From: Natronorubrum halalkaliphilum
GTDB lineage: Archaea > Halobacteriota > Halobacteria > Halobacteriales > Natrialbaceae
DNA: 64,000 nucleotides
Reading direction: 5' to 3'
NCBI RefSeq assembly: GCF_009834785.1
Contig: NZ_WUYX01000060.1
Location: 44,107-108,106 of the forward strand
Under the pieces are notes generated by a model. It saw only the letters and a list, made by a program, of their open reading frames with translations, did not search any database and had not been told where the DNA came from. Positions 8,327 through 17,940 of this stretch are shown here, one piece after another. Numbering within the stretch: position 1 is the stretch's first letter; the number at the start of each line of letters is the position of its first letter. A program made the position numbers and the translations under genes.

Positions 8327-9256
8327 TCACGCCACGCGGTTTTTCAGCGACTCGCCCGCCCGGAACCGGCGAACGTTTTCGCGGACCAACTCGGCGATAT
8401 CGTGGTGGTAGCGGTTCGTCGCGGACCCGCGGTGTGGCGTCACGATGACGTTTTCGAACCCCCAGAGCGGCGACGACGCGGGGAGGGGCTCCTGCTCGAA
8501 GACGTCCAGTGCAGCGCCGGCGATGGTTTCCGCCTCCAGGGCCGTTATCAGCGCCCCTTCGTCGACGAGCGGTCCTCGAGCCACGTTGAGCAGGTACGCG
8601 TCCGACCGCATCGCATCGAGAATGTCCGCGTCGATCATCCCCTCCGTCGCCGGCGTGTGCGGGGCCGCGAGCGCGACGAACCGCGCGTCGGCGACGGCAG
8701 CCTCGAGCGCACCGGGGTCGTAGAGTTTCGAGACGGATGGGACGGGATCATCCGAGCGACGAACGCCAACGACGTCCATGCCGAGCGCGTCGGCCCGTTT
8801 CGCGATTCCCTGGCCGACGGTTCCGAGCCCGACGACACAGAGTCGTTCGCCCGAAATCGTAAATGGGCGCTCGTAGGCCGGGTCGTGCCACTCTCGATCC
8901 CGTTGCCGATCCCGATAGGTGTGGAGCAGTCGCGCCAGTGAGAGCATGTATCCGACGGCGAGTTCGCCGACGGTGTCGCCGTGGATGCCGGAGCTGTTGG
9001 TCAGCGGAACGCCGACGTCCTCGTAGGCGTCGGTATCGAACGCGTCGTACCCCGCGCGAATGCAGTGGACCCAGCCCGCCTCGAGGAATTCCGGGCGCGG
9101 TTCGAACGACGCGACGGCGTCCGCTTCGGTGTAGGGTTCGCCGTCGCCGACGAGTTCGACGCGAACCTCGAGGTCGTCGAACGCCTCGAGAAACGCCGTC
9201 TCCGGCAGCTTCGTTCCGACTGATTCGTGTAGACACAATCGCTCGAGTGTAGCCAT
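8327..9256 (-). CDS. D-2-hydroxyacid dehydrogenase (NAD-binding)
   Basis: A 309-residue protein of the D-isomer-specific 2-hydroxyacid dehydrogenase family. The nucleotide-binding motif GLGTVGQGIAKRA is near residues 143-155, NVARGPLVDEGAL near 225-237 carries the conserved catalytic-loop Arg, and the HRGSATNRYHHD region near 272-283 holds the catalytic His. It would reduce a 2-keto acid, or oxidise a D-hydroxy acid, in the cytoplasm. The substrate (glyoxylate, hydroxypyruvate, phosphoglycerate or other) cannot be resolved; the short length argues against SerA, which has an ACT domain. It lies downstream of ftsZ1 on the same strand with a gap of about 210 bases. Confidence 0.85.
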   Translation of the reverse strand: MATLERLCLHESVGTKLPETAFLEAFDDLEVRVELVGDGEPYTEADAVASFEPRPEFLEAGWVHCIRAGYDAFDTDAYEDVGVPLTNSSGIHGDTVGELAVGYMLSLARLLHTYRDRQRDREWHDPAYERPFTISGERLCVVGLGTVGQGIAKRADALGMDVVGVRRSDDPVPSVSKLYDPGALEAAVADARFVALAAPHTPATEGMIDADILDAMRSDAYLLNVARGPLVDEGALITALEAETIAGAALDVFEQEPLPASSPLWGFENVIVTPHRGSATNRYHHDIAELVRENVRRFRAGESLKNRVA

Positions 9257-9467
9257 CTATCTCTCACGACTGGCGTCGTCCGCAAGAACGTTTTCGGGAG
9301 CCGTCGGCCATAGCGTGCAAGCGCGACTCGAGTCGGTTGCAGGTTACCAGTTGGCAGTTGCTGTCAGGTATCGCGCTGAAAACGCCGGTGATGGTGAAAA
9401 TGGACTCCTCCCGATGGTCTCCTCCGCCTCCGTAGATCGCAAACCGCGTCAGCGTCCCGAGCGCCGA

Positions 9468-10631
9468 TCAGTCGACGAAGTCGATGTCGTCGCCCTGTGC
9501 GGGCGCTTCGGGTTGGACGGCTTCGCCGTCCGGTCGGCCGTAGATCTGTGGCGACTCGACGCCGGTGACGACGATCATCGTCCGCATGCTGCCCTCGAGG
9601 CTCTCGTCGATCGAGGTCCCCCAGATGATGCGCGCGTCGGGGTCGATCCGGTCGTAGATCTCTTCGACGACGCCTTCGGCTTCCTCGATGGCCATGTCGT
9701 TGCCGCCGGTGACGTTGACCAGCGCGGAGCTCGCGCCCGAGATATCGACGTCGAGCAGCGGCGAGCGCAGCGCGGTTTTGACCGAGTCTTCGGCCTTGGC
9801 TTCGGAGTCGGCTTCGCCAAGCCCGATCATGGCGACGCCGCCCCGTTCCATGACGGTTCGAACGTCGGCGAAGTCCAGGTTGACGAGGCCGGGTTTCGTG
9901 ATGAGTTCCGTGATGCCCTTGACCGAGCGCATCAGGACCTCGTCACTGACCTTGAACGCCTGGCGGACGGGCAGTTTGCCGACCGAATCGAGCAGGCGGT
10001 CGTTCGGGACGACGATGACGGTATCGGAGACGTCACGAAGCCGCTCGAGGCCGGCTTCGGCGTTCGTGCGTCGAACCTCTCCCTCCGCGGTAAACGGCGT
10101 CGTGACGATCGAAATCGTCAGGGCGCCGGCCTCGCGGGCGGCTTTGGCGACGACCGGAGCCGAACCGGTTCCGGTTCCGCCGCCGAGTCCGGCCGTGACG
10201 AAGACCATATCGGAGCCGTCGATGGCGTCGTAGATGTCCTGCTGGCTCTCGAGGGCGGCTTCCTCGCCGACCTGGGGAAGCGAACCGGCACCGCGGCCGC
10301 CGGTCTTCTCCTCGCCCATGAGGATCTTGGTGTCGGCTTCGATCTCGACGAGGTGTTGGACGTCGGTGTTGGCGGCGACGAGTTTCGCGCCGTGGATACC
10401 CTCCTCGTGCATGCGGTTGATAGTGTTGCCGCCGGCACCGCCACAGCCGACGACGGTAATGTCTGTCTGGAGGTCCTGAAGGACGTCTTCCAGTTCGTCG
10501 TCGGTCATCGTTCCCGTTCGGTTGCTTGCGTCGTCTCCGCTCGGCGACTGTTGTGGTTGGCCCTCGTCCGGGACCGCCGACGGCTCCCCGTCTTCGGCCT
10601 CGTCGATGGCGTCGTCGATAATGGAGTCCAT
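9468..10631 (-). CDS. ftsZ1: Cell division protein FtsZ1
   Basis: A 387-residue tubulin-superfamily GTPase. The GTP-binding signature [10 protein letters not shown] is at residues 148-157, preceded by [15 protein letters not shown] near 60-74. The long acidic N-terminal extension opening [16 protein letters not shown], and the [20 protein letters not shown] junction, are characteristic of haloarchaeal FtsZ1 rather than FtsZ2. FtsZ1 forms the mid-cell ring and recruits other division proteins. The C-terminus ends QGDDIDFVD, an acidic tail that may contact partners. A TATA-like box and an inverted repeat lie upstream (listed separately). It follows dtdA on the same strand. Confidence 0.93.
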   Translation of the reverse strand: MDSIIDDAIDEAEDGEPSAVPDEGQPQQSPSGDDASNRTGTMTDDELEDVLQDLQTDITVVGCGGAGGNTINRMHEEGIHGAKLVAANTDVQHLVEIEADTKILMGEEKTGGRGAGSLPQVGEEAALESQQDIYDAIDGSDMVFVTAGLGGGTGTGSAPVVAKAAREAGALTISIVTTPFTAEGEVRRTNAEAGLERLRDVSDTVIVVPNDRLLDSVGKLPVRQAFKVSDEVLMRSVKGITELITKPGLVNLDFADVRTVMERGGVAMIGLGEADSEAKAEDSVKTALRSPLLDVDISGASSALVNVTGGNDMAIEEAEGVVEEIYDRIDPDARIIWGTSIDESLEGSMRTMIVVTGVESPQIYGRPDGEAVQPEAPAQGDDIDFVD

Positions 10632-10655
10632 TCTTGGCCGTGTCTAAAAGATGGA

Positions 10656-10665
10656 GCATAATTAC
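10656..10665 (-). promoter_or_regulatory. TATA box of ftsZ1
   Basis: On the minus strand this reads GTAATTATGC, 25-34 bases before the ftsZ1 ATG. This spacing implies a leaderless or nearly leaderless transcript. Confidence 0.5.
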
Positions 10666-10678
10666 CTTTCCCCTACAC

Positions 10679-10696
10679 GTCAGACGACTGTCTGAC
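10679..10696. promoter_or_regulatory. Perfect inverted repeat upstream of the ftsZ1 TATA box
   Basis: GTCAGAC and GTCTGAC (7-bp arms, 4-base spacer GACT) sit about 14 bases upstream of the ftsZ1 TATA box and about 90 bases after the dtdA stop. The position fits a regulator binding site at or above the BRE of ftsZ1. A role as a 3' hairpin of the dtdA transcript is an alternative. Confidence 0.4.
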
Positions 10697-10785
10697 ACGG
10701 TAGGGGCGGCTTACTGTCACTCGAGTTGTGCGACGAAACCCGACACAGGACGTCGATACCCACCATTACCATGCGTTCGCTCGAA

Positions 10786-12138
10786 TTATATCGGGAAGCG
10801 ATCCGTTTGTTCGCGCTGAACTCTCTCGGGACTGATGGTTTCGCCGTCGACGGTAACGGACTTGCCGTTTGCGAGCGCGCCGAACTTCGGGCCTTCGGGA
10901 ACGCCGGTCGTGCGGGCCAGTTCGGGGTCGAAAGCCGTCTGCTCGGCGACGACAGCGTCGTCTTCGACCGTTACCGTTTCGTACTTTTCCTCGAGGACCG
11001 TTGCCAGTTCGGAGATAATTGACTCCCGCGCGTCGGGCGCGCCGTCGTCGGGACCGGGGTCGGAGCCGGGAACTGCGACCGCCGACCCGACGCGACTGCC
11101 GCCGTTTTCGGTCGCGAAGGCGACGGTGTGACCGTCGAAAATAGCTCGCACGCGCTCGGGATCGATACCCTCGGCGGCGTCGACCAGGTCCGTCGGCAGA
11201 TCGACGACGGCGAACGACCGCTCGTCGCGGTCGCCGAACCGGGTTCCGTCGTCGATGGTTCCCAGTTCGGACTCGACGGCGTCGACGAGGTCGAGCGGTT
11301 GATCGTCCACCTCGCGAAGCCAGGTCTCGCTAACGACTCGGTACCCAGACTCCTCGAGCGTCGTTTCGAGTACCGGCCACTCGCCGTCGATCACGGCGAT
11401 TTCGGTGCCGCTCTTCTCGAAGGCGGCCTCGAACACCTCCCGGTGGGCCGTCGGGTGCCCCATCGCCTCGAGGCCCCAGTCGGCCGCGATGTGGCCGACG
11501 GCCCACGAGGTTTCCCGGACGATCCGCTCGAATCGCGGGGCGTAGTGGTTGCCGCCGAAGCCGACGACCTGTTTGGGTCGGTGCGGGCTGGCGTCCCGAA
11601 ATTCGAGGATCGCGCGGGCGACGGCCGTGGCTCCGTCGGGGTCGTCCCACTGCTCGTCGCCGCTGCCGAGTTCGGCGAACAGCGACGGACAGCCGACGTC
11701 GGTGGGGCCGTGGTGGGTACACTCCATCCCGACGTCGTACGCCTCGGGCGCGTACTCGTCGAAGGCCTCGAGCAGCCGTGCGAGGGCGTTCGGACACGCC
11801 TCGGCGACGGCGTCGTCGTCACCGCCGAACTCGGCCGGGCCGAAGTTTCCCGTGAAGTGGCCCGTTAGCAGCGCCCCCGTATCGCCCGAATGGCGCGAGG
11901 CGAAGACGAGCAGGTCGGGGTCGCCGTCGAAGGCGTCGACGGGCCGCTCGAGTTCGAGGTGCAGGTCGTCGAAGGAACGCAGTTCGGCGCGGTCGGTTCG
12001 GTAGACGGTGCCACCGCCCGCCGACGCGGGCCGGGAGTCGTCGTCGACGGCCTCCCAGTCGGCGAGTTCGCGGAGTTGATCGCAGATGTGGACCGACGCG
12101 CGGTCGGCCCGGCTCTCGACGATAGCGAGGTCGGTCAT
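10786..12138 (-). CDS. dtdA: D-aminoacyl-tRNA deacylase (DtdA/GEK1 family)
   Basis: A 450-residue protein. The first ~270 residues carry family motifs such as FASRHSGDTGALLTGHFTGN, MECTHHGPTDVG and GFGGNHYAPR, whose His and Cys residues form the zinc-dependent deacylase core. The enzyme frees D-amino acids mis-charged on tRNA. The haloarchaeal form has a C-terminal extension (about 280-450), which is present here. I start at ATG 12138 (MTDLAIVESRAD); upstream sequence in the frame is not family-like. It sits just upstream of ftsZ1 on the same strand. Confidence 0.88.
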   Translation of the reverse strand: MTDLAIVESRADRASVHICDQLRELADWEAVDDDSRPASAGGGTVYRTDRAELRSFDDLHLELERPVDAFDGDPDLLVFASRHSGDTGALLTGHFTGNFGPAEFGGDDDAVAEACPNALARLLEAFDEYAPEAYDVGMECTHHGPTDVGCPSLFAELGSGDEQWDDPDGATAVARAILEFRDASPHRPKQVVGFGGNHYAPRFERIVRETSWAVGHIAADWGLEAMGHPTAHREVFEAAFEKSGTEIAVIDGEWPVLETTLEESGYRVVSETWLREVDDQPLDLVDAVESELGTIDDGTRFGDRDERSFAVVDLPTDLVDAAEGIDPERVRAIFDGHTVAFATENGGSRVGSAVAVPGSDPGPDDGAPDARESIISELATVLEEKYETVTVEDDAVVAEQTAFDPELARTTGVPEGPKFGALANGKSVTVDGETISPERVQREQTDRFPI

Positions 12139-12317
12139 ACTCGAGTGGGTGGGCCGGGAACCGGTAACGTCGTCGGTTCGTCGGCGAGCGCGGGCCCGCG
12201 CCCGCGCCTTGAGTCGAACCATCGGCTCACGGGTGTTAAAGCCGTGGCGAGGGCCACCGTCGCTTTTTCCGGGATAGAAGTGGTACCAATCACCATTACT
12301 GGCAGCCCCAGGATCAC

Positions 12318-14837
12318 ATGGACAATTCATCCTCGGAACGGAACGGCGATCCGGAGGGACCGGACGAACCGGACGAATCGGATCCGGGCCCGTCGCCGAC
12401 CGACGACGTTTCGCCACCGGCGCTCAGTCTCGACGTTCGGCGGCTGACCGACCTCGTCAGCGATCACGCCGTCTCGCTGCTCGACCAGGACGGTCGCGTC
12501 GTCAGCTGGAACGAGGGTGTAACAGAGCTGTTGGGCTACAGCCAGGGCGACGTTCTCGGGGCCCACTACCGCGTCTTCTTCCCCGCCGAAACCCGCGAGA
12601 TCGGCCGTCCAGAAGAGCTACTCGAGCGAGCGCGAACGACCGGACGGGCCGAAGACGAAGGGTGGCGTCTCAGAAGCGACGACGGACGGATCTGGGTTCG
12701 CGAGATACTCGTCCCGATTCGGGACGACGGCGTCGGCGAGTTCGGGGGCGGTGAGGATTCCGATCACAATGGCCACGATCAGACTGCCGATCTGCGGGGA
12801 TACGCGAGGCTCCTTCACGACCGCACCGAGGAACACGAACGCGAGCAACGGCTCCGCGAAGAACAGGCGTTCACTGAGAGCGTCTTCAGCGCACAGCCGG
12901 ACATCGTCTACGCGTTCGATACCGAGGGGAACTTCCTCGAGTGGAACGATCGAGTGCCGGAGGTGACCGGGTACGCGGAATCGGAGTTGGCCGAGATGCG
13001 CCCCCTCGAGTTCGTCGTTCCCGAACACCGCGATCGGATCGCCGACGCCGTCCAGCGAATCCTGGACGAAGACGACTACGTCGCCGTCGAGGCCGACCTG
13101 CTAACGAAAGACGGCACGCGGATCCCCTACGAGTTCAACAACGCCCGAATGACCGATGCGGACGGCTCGACGCTCGGGCTTACCGGCGTCGGCCGCGACA
13201 TCAGCGAGCGCAAGGCCCGCGAACGAGAGCTTCGCGAGGAAAAGGCGCTCACCGAGAGCATCTTCGAGGCTCAGCCGGACGTGCTCTATGCCTACGACAC
13301 GGACGGAAACCTGATCCACTGGAACGAGCGGTTCGAGCAGCTCACCGGCTACGACGGGGACGAACTCGAGGGCATGAGTCCCCTCGAGTTCATCGCGCCG
13401 GCCGATCGCGACCACATCGGTGACGCGATCGGTCGAATCCTCTCGGAGGGTGAACGAGTCACCGCCGAAGGGAGAGTGTTGACGAAAGACGGCACCCACA
13501 TCCCCTACGAGTTCAACAGCGCTCGAATCACCGACGATACCGGGACTGTCCTCGGCTTTACCGGCGTCGGCCGCGACATCAGCGAACGTAAGGCCCGCGA
13601 ACGTGAGCTCGAGCGCCTCGAACGGCTCAACGCGACGATCCGAACGATAGACGAAACGATGGTTGCAGCGGAAACTCGCAACGAGATCGAAACCGCGATC
13701 GTCGAAGCGTTCGCGGCCGAGGACGCGTATCGGTTCGCGATACTGGGTCACGGAGAGACCGCGATGACGACCGAACGACGGCCGCGGGAGCCACGAGCGG
13801 TGGCGGGAATCGACGCGACGGCGGCCGGATCCATCCTCGAATCGTTCTGCGAACCGCCGACCGAACGGCCGGGACGCTCGCCGTCGGAAGAGGGATCCGT
13901 TCAGTGCTATCACCGTCTTCGCGAGAGTTCGGTCGACGACTGGCGGACCGACGCCCGCAGCCACGACTACGGTTCCGTTGCGGCCGTTCCGATCACGGCG
14001 AGCGGCCGAACGTTCGGGCTGCTCGTCGTCGCCGCCGAGGAGCCGACGGCGTTCGCCGAGCGCGAGCGAGAGGTGTTACAGGAGTTCGGAGGAACTATCG
14101 GTCATGCGATCAACGCGATGGCGATCCGCCGACTCCTTTATCTGGACACCGTCGTCGAACTCGAGTTCGAATCGACGGATCGTCAGGACGTCTGCATCGA
14201 TCTCTCGGCCTGGACAGGCTCTCGACTGACGTTCGATCACGTGCTCCCGGTCACCGACGAAACGTTCGTTTATTACGTTACCATCACCGACGCGGGTCCG
14301 GAACGGGTTCGATCGTTCGTCACCGATCACCCCGCGGTCAGGGAGGTCCGCCGCATCGACGCCGTCGAGAACGGACACCACTGGGAGCTCACGATCCACG
14401 GCTCCACGATCATCAGTCTGCTCGCGGATTACGGCGCTCGAATGCGCTCGCAGATCATCACCGACGGCGTCTCGAGCACCGTCGTCCAGCTCAGTCCCGA
14501 CGTCGAGGTGCGCGACCTCGTCGATGCGGTCACGTCGGCCTACCCCGACACGCGACTGGTCTCGAAACATACCGTCGAGCGGTCGGTCGAGACTCGCGGT
14601 GACTTCCGACGGCAGGTCCAAGACGAGTTGACCGAAAAGCAGCGAACGGCGCTCGAGGCGGCCTACTACGGCGGTTACTTCGAGTGGCCGACGCGAAACA
14701 GCGACGCCAGCGAAATCGCCGATCAGCTCGGGATCGCTCGCCAGACCTTTCACCAGCATCTCCGGGTCGCACAGGAGAAACTCCTGACAGCCTACTTCGA
14801 AGAGGGGAGACAGTCGGAAACTGAACAGGATGGGTGA
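12318..14837 (+). CDS. PAS-PAS-PAS-GAF-Bat sensor and HTH_10 transcription regulator
   Basis: An 839-residue cytoplasmic regulator. Residues 1-35 are acidic and disordered. PAS domains lie at about 40-160, 185-300 and 305-425; the last two end in the same GVGRDISERKARERELR segment and are close duplicates. A GAF domain follows (about 430-600), then the Bat-associated domain (about 610-770) and a C-terminal HTH_10 DNA-binding domain (about 775-830, with LGIARQTFHQHLRVAQEKLL). Bat-type proteins sense redox, oxygen or light through PAS/GAF domains. The ligand is unknown here. It is divergent from dtdA, and the next gene, also regulatory, is on the same strand. Confidence 0.88.
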   Translation: MDNSSSERNGDPEGPDEPDESDPGPSPTDDVSPPALSLDVRRLTDLVSDHAVSLLDQDGRVVSWNEGVTELLGYSQGDVLGAHYRVFFPAETREIGRPEELLERARTTGRAEDEGWRLRSDDGRIWVREILVPIRDDGVGEFGGGEDSDHNGHDQTADLRGYARLLHDRTEEHEREQRLREEQAFTESVFSAQPDIVYAFDTEGNFLEWNDRVPEVTGYAESELAEMRPLEFVVPEHRDRIADAVQRILDEDDYVAVEADLLTKDGTRIPYEFNNARMTDADGSTLGLTGVGRDISERKARERELREEKALTESIFEAQPDVLYAYDTDGNLIHWNERFEQLTGYDGDELEGMSPLEFIAPADRDHIGDAIGRILSEGERVTAEGRVLTKDGTHIPYEFNSARITDDTGTVLGFTGVGRDISERKARERELERLERLNATIRTIDETMVAAETRNEIETAIVEAFAAEDAYRFAILGHGETAMTTERRPREPRAVAGIDATAAGSILESFCEPPTERPGRSPSEEGSVQCYHRLRESSVDDWRTDARSHDYGSVAAVPITASGRTFGLLVVAAEEPTAFAEREREVLQEFGGTIGHAINAMAIRRLLYLDTVVELEFESTDRQDVCIDLSAWTGSRLTFDHVLPVTDETFVYYVTITDAGPERVRSFVTDHPAVREVRRIDAVENGHHWELTIHGSTIISLLADYGARMRSQIITDGVSSTVVQLSPDVEVRDLVDAVTSAYPDTRLVSKHTVERSVETRGDFRRQVQDELTEKQRTALEAAYYGGYFEWPTRNSDASEIADQLGIARQTFHQHLRVAQEKLLTAYFEEGRQSETEQDG
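13104..13607 (+). repeat. Internal 378-bp-spaced direct repeat (duplicated PAS module)
   Basis: The stretch starting ACGAAAGACGGCAC at 13104 recurs at 13482, exactly 378 bases (126 codons) later, and both copies run into GGCGTCGGCCGCGACATCAG. Similarity is visible at DNA level as well as protein level, so this is a fairly recent in-frame tandem duplication of one PAS domain. Confidence 0.8.
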
Positions 14838-14923
14838 CTGTCACAATTCCGTCGAAATACCCCTCAGTCATACCAGAGCACGCTGGTACACATCTTTCCC
14901 CCGCCGGTCGTCTCTAGCAATCA

Positions 14924-16270
14924 ATGAGTTCGCGCCTCGACACAGAACAGACGACTACTGCGTTCGACATTCTCGCCACCCCCAAGCGGCGATACCTGCT
15001 TGCGGCCCTCTCCGAACGGACGGGGCCGCTCTCGCTCGAGACGCTCGCAGTCGAGGTTGCTGTCACGGAACACGGGACGCCGATCGTCACCGACGAACAG
15101 GTTCGCAACGCCCATATCGAGCTTCTTCACTGTCACGTCCCGCGACTGCTCGATGAGGGGCTGTTGACCGCGGTCGATACTGGGAGTGAGAGTGAGAGCG
15201 AGAGCGGGGCTGAAGATGGGGCCGAAACCGAAACCGAGAGCGAGAGCGATACCGACGGCGCGCGAACCATCGCCCTCGCCGACCACCCCATTCTCGAGGC
15301 CGAGTGGGTCTCTCGGCTCCTCGACGAACTCGCTGCCGGGGCGACCAGCCGGGAAGCGACACTGAACCGAACGCTCGAGGCGCTGCAGCCCGCACGTCGC
15401 CGGACCAGTTGCGCGATCCTTGCGAGGCAACGAGAGCCACTCGCGGTCGCCGACCTCGCCGCGATGCTTGCGGCCCGGACGGCGGATGCGGATACTCGAC
15501 TCGTCGATCTCGCCCAATCCGACTGGAAGCCGTTCGCCACGCGACTCGTCCACAACGATCTGCCCGCGCTCGCGGAGGCTGGCCTCGTCGAATATGATCG
15601 CTCGAGCCAGACCGTTTCGATCGCCCCCGATGCGCCGCAGTGGCGATCGGACTGGCTCGCCGCGAGCCCGCTCGGAGAGATCGGCGCGATGCTCGAGACG
15701 TCCAGAGAACTGGCGGACGCCGAGACGGCCGGACTCGCTTCCGACGACACGGCCGACGACGCGACCAGTTCGGGCGCGTGCTGGACGATCGAGGGACAAG
15801 AAAACGTCGTCGCCGCCGGGCAGGATATCGCCGACCACGCCGAGGAGGAACTGTTCGTCACGGTTCCCGACGGCGGCATGATCCAACGGCGCTGTCTCGA
15901 GCGCTGGCGGGCCGCCGCCGAGCGCGGCGTCGACGTCTATATCGGCTCGGAATCGGCCGAAGTACAGGAGACCGTTCAGTCTGCGATTCCCGAGGCGACA
16001 GTCTGCGAACCGCAGTCCGACTGGCTGAACTTCCCAGTCGAGCAACTCCACCACGGGCGCGTCGTGTTCGCCGACCGCGAACGGGTGATGCTCGTGACGA
16101 TCGACGACGAAAACGGCGATCTCCGCGCGACGGCGATCACCGGTGAGGGAGCGGAGAATACGCTCGTCAAACTCGTCCGCGAACACGTCGGCCCGCGGCT
16201 CGACCGCCTCGAGTCGCGGCGTGCCGACGGCGAGGCCGTGACCGATCAGGAAACGCCGCTGCCGCTGTGA
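14924..16270 (+). CDS. Tandem winged-helix (DUF7344-type) regulator with TrmB/PLD-like C-terminal domain
   Basis: A 448-residue protein. Residues 8-75 form a DUF7344-like winged helix (TAFDILATPKRRYLLAAL, then LHCHVPRLLDEGLL). Residues 76-110 are a Ser/Glu-rich linker encoded by simple repeats. A second, related winged helix spans about 140-240 (LQPARRRTSCAILARQ, then HNDLPALAEAGLVEYD). The last ~160 residues, from about GQENVVAAGQDIADHAEEEL to the C-terminus, look like the sensor domain of TrmB-like or PLD-like regulators. No membrane segment is seen. It follows the Bat regulator by about 90 bases and may be co-regulated. Ligand and targets are unknown. Confidence 0.7.
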   Translation: MSSRLDTEQTTTAFDILATPKRRYLLAALSERTGPLSLETLAVEVAVTEHGTPIVTDEQVRNAHIELLHCHVPRLLDEGLLTAVDTGSESESESGAEDGAETETESESDTDGARTIALADHPILEAEWVSRLLDELAAGATSREATLNRTLEALQPARRRTSCAILARQREPLAVADLAAMLAARTADADTRLVDLAQSDWKPFATRLVHNDLPALAEAGLVEYDRSSQTVSIAPDAPQWRSDWLAASPLGEIGAMLETSRELADAETAGLASDDTADDATSSGACWTIEGQENVVAAGQDIADHAEEELFVTVPDGGMIQRRCLERWRAAAERGVDVYIGSESAEVQETVQSAIPEATVCEPQSDWLNFPVEQLHHGRVVFADRERVMLVTIDDENGDLRATAITGEGAENTLVKLVREHVGPRLDRLESRRADGEAVTDQETPLPL

Positions 16271-16325
16271 GCGGGGCGTCGTTGCGAGGCGCGGAATTGC
16301 GTTCGGGAGGCTGCTTTTTGTCGTC

Positions 16326-17270
16326 CTACGGGAAAAGCAAGTACAGGAAGACGACGTAGCCGGCGACCAATCCAGCGCCGTCCAGTCGCGTGAGTCGGCG
16401 GCCGTACCCCATCATGGCAACCAGCACGATGGTAAAGACGACCAGGACGGGTAACTCGAGACGGAGCGTACTCGGGGCGATCTCGATCGGCGTGATCAGG
16501 GCGACGATCCCCAGTACCGCGAGGATGTTGTAGATGTTCGACCCGACGATGTTCCCGATGGCGAACTCGGTCTCGCCGCGAACGGAACCGACGACCGAGG
16601 CCGCCAGTTCCGGCAACGAGGTGCCGAGGGCGAGCACGGTCAGTCCGATGAACAGGTCGGAAAAACCGAGCTCCGACAGCAGACCGGTGCCGCCGGAGAC
16701 CAGCCACCGCGAGCCGATGACAAGCGCCACCAGTCCGCCGAGGACGAGCGCCACGTCGCGGGCCGCGATCCCGTCTCCGGCGGCCGGGTCGTCGACCGTC
16801 GGTGCCGGATCGACGTTGACGTAGTAGACCAAATATGCGGTGAAGCCGCCGAGTACCAGCAGGAAGATAGCACCCTCGAGTCGGCCGATCGTGCCGTCGG
16901 CACCGAGGACGACGAGCAGGACCGCCGCGAGGAGCATGAACGGAACGTGGCGGCGCATGACGATCGAACGCACCTGCAGGGGCTTGATGAGCGCGGAGAC
17001 GCCGAGGACCAGCCCGATGTTGGCGATGTTCGAGCCGATAACGGCCCCGAGTCCGATATCGGTCGAGACGTTCAGCGCGCCGATGGTCGAGACGAACAGT
17101 TCGGGCGCTGTCGTCGCGAAGGCGATCACAGTCACGCCGACGGTCGCCGCTCGAAGGCCGATTCCCAGTGCGAGCCGTCCGGCGCCGGCGACGAGCAACT
17201 CGGCGCCGGCGTACAGGACGACGACCCCGACCGCGAGGAGAGCGAGGTAGAGCGGGATTCCGGAGAGCAT
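16326..17270 (-). CDS. Calcium/sodium antiporter (CaCA family)
   Basis: A 314-residue membrane protein with about ten hydrophobic segments in two homologous halves. Each half has the alpha-repeat motif: GSNIANIGLVLGVSAL with an upstream FVSTIGALNVS in the first, and IGNIVGSNIYNILAVLG with LGTSLPELAASVVGS in the second. The family exchanges Na+ or H+ for Ca2+ across the cell membrane. It is complete in length for the prokaryotic YrbG type. It is convergent with the double winged-helix gene, with 55 bases between them. Confidence 0.88.
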   Translation of the reverse strand: MLSGIPLYLALLAVGVVVLYAGAELLVAGAGRLALGIGLRAATVGVTVIAFATTAPELFVSTIGALNVSTDIGLGAVIGSNIANIGLVLGVSALIKPLQVRSIVMRRHVPFMLLAAVLLVVLGADGTIGRLEGAIFLLVLGGFTAYLVYYVNVDPAPTVDDPAAGDGIAARDVALVLGGLVALVIGSRWLVSGGTGLLSELGFSDLFIGLTVLALGTSLPELAASVVGSVRGETEFAIGNIVGSNIYNILAVLGIVALITPIEIAPSTLRLELPVLVVFTIVLVAMMGYGRRLTRLDGAGLVAGYVVFLYLLFP

Positions 17271-17353
17271 GCGCGGCGCTACTCGTGACTGCGGTAAAAG
17301 AACCCCGAAAAGGGGCGTCTCTCGGTTCGATACGGAGTCGAGTACCTATCCGT

Positions 17354-17770
17354 TTAACGGACGATCGTCACCGGAACGGGGGCCCGACGGACGACGCGCT
17401 CGGCGACGCTGCCGAGCAACACGCGACTCGCCCCGGAGCGGCCGCGGCTTCCGACGACGATGTGATCGACGTCGTGGTCCGTCGCGAACGCGACGATTTC
17501 TCGAGCGGGGTCGCCGACGACGGTCTCCGTCGCGATCGAACCGCGGGCGTCGGCCGCGATTTCGGCTGCATCCGCGAACAGGTCCTCGGCGTCTTCCCGC
17601 CGTGACTCGACCATCGACTCGTAGGCGTAGATCCCGCCCTCGCCGTACGTCGAGAGGTTCGGGTCGATAACGTGTACCGCCGTGATCGTCGCGTCCGGAT
17701 ACTCGCGAACGGCGTGTTCGAGCGCTGCGCGAGCCGGCTCCGAGTCGTCGATGGGAACGAGAACGTCCAT
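17354..17770 (-). CDS. Universal stress protein (UspA family)
   Basis: A 138-residue single UspA domain. The opening [13 protein letters not shown] and the ATP-binding signature [20 protein letters not shown] near the C-terminus (G-x2-G-x9-G-S) indicate the nucleotide-binding subtype. The function is usually a stress-related regulatory or chaperone-like role in the cytoplasm. ATG 17770 is chosen because the product then begins at the first strand. It lies upstream of the antiporter gene on the same strand with about 80 bases between, so the two may be co-transcribed. Confidence 0.88.
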   Translation of the reverse strand: MDVLVPIDDSEPARAALEHAVREYPDATITAVHVIDPNLSTYGEGGIYAYESMVESRREDAEDLFADAAEIAADARGSIATETVVGDPAREIVAFATDHDVDHIVVGSRGRSGASRVLLGSVAERVVRRAPVPVTIVR

Positions 17771-17940
17771 ACGGCGTATTCGTTGGTCCGATGGATAAGC
17801 GCCGGGGCGGGTTCCCGCTCTGCGGTGTCGTCGTCGAAGCCGTGCTGGTGGGGCCACGCCATGGCACAGCACATCATCCCACGCCACACCGCGAAGTCAC
17901 ACCGATTATGGCGCTGCCGCCTCGAGTGTCTGCCATGGCT

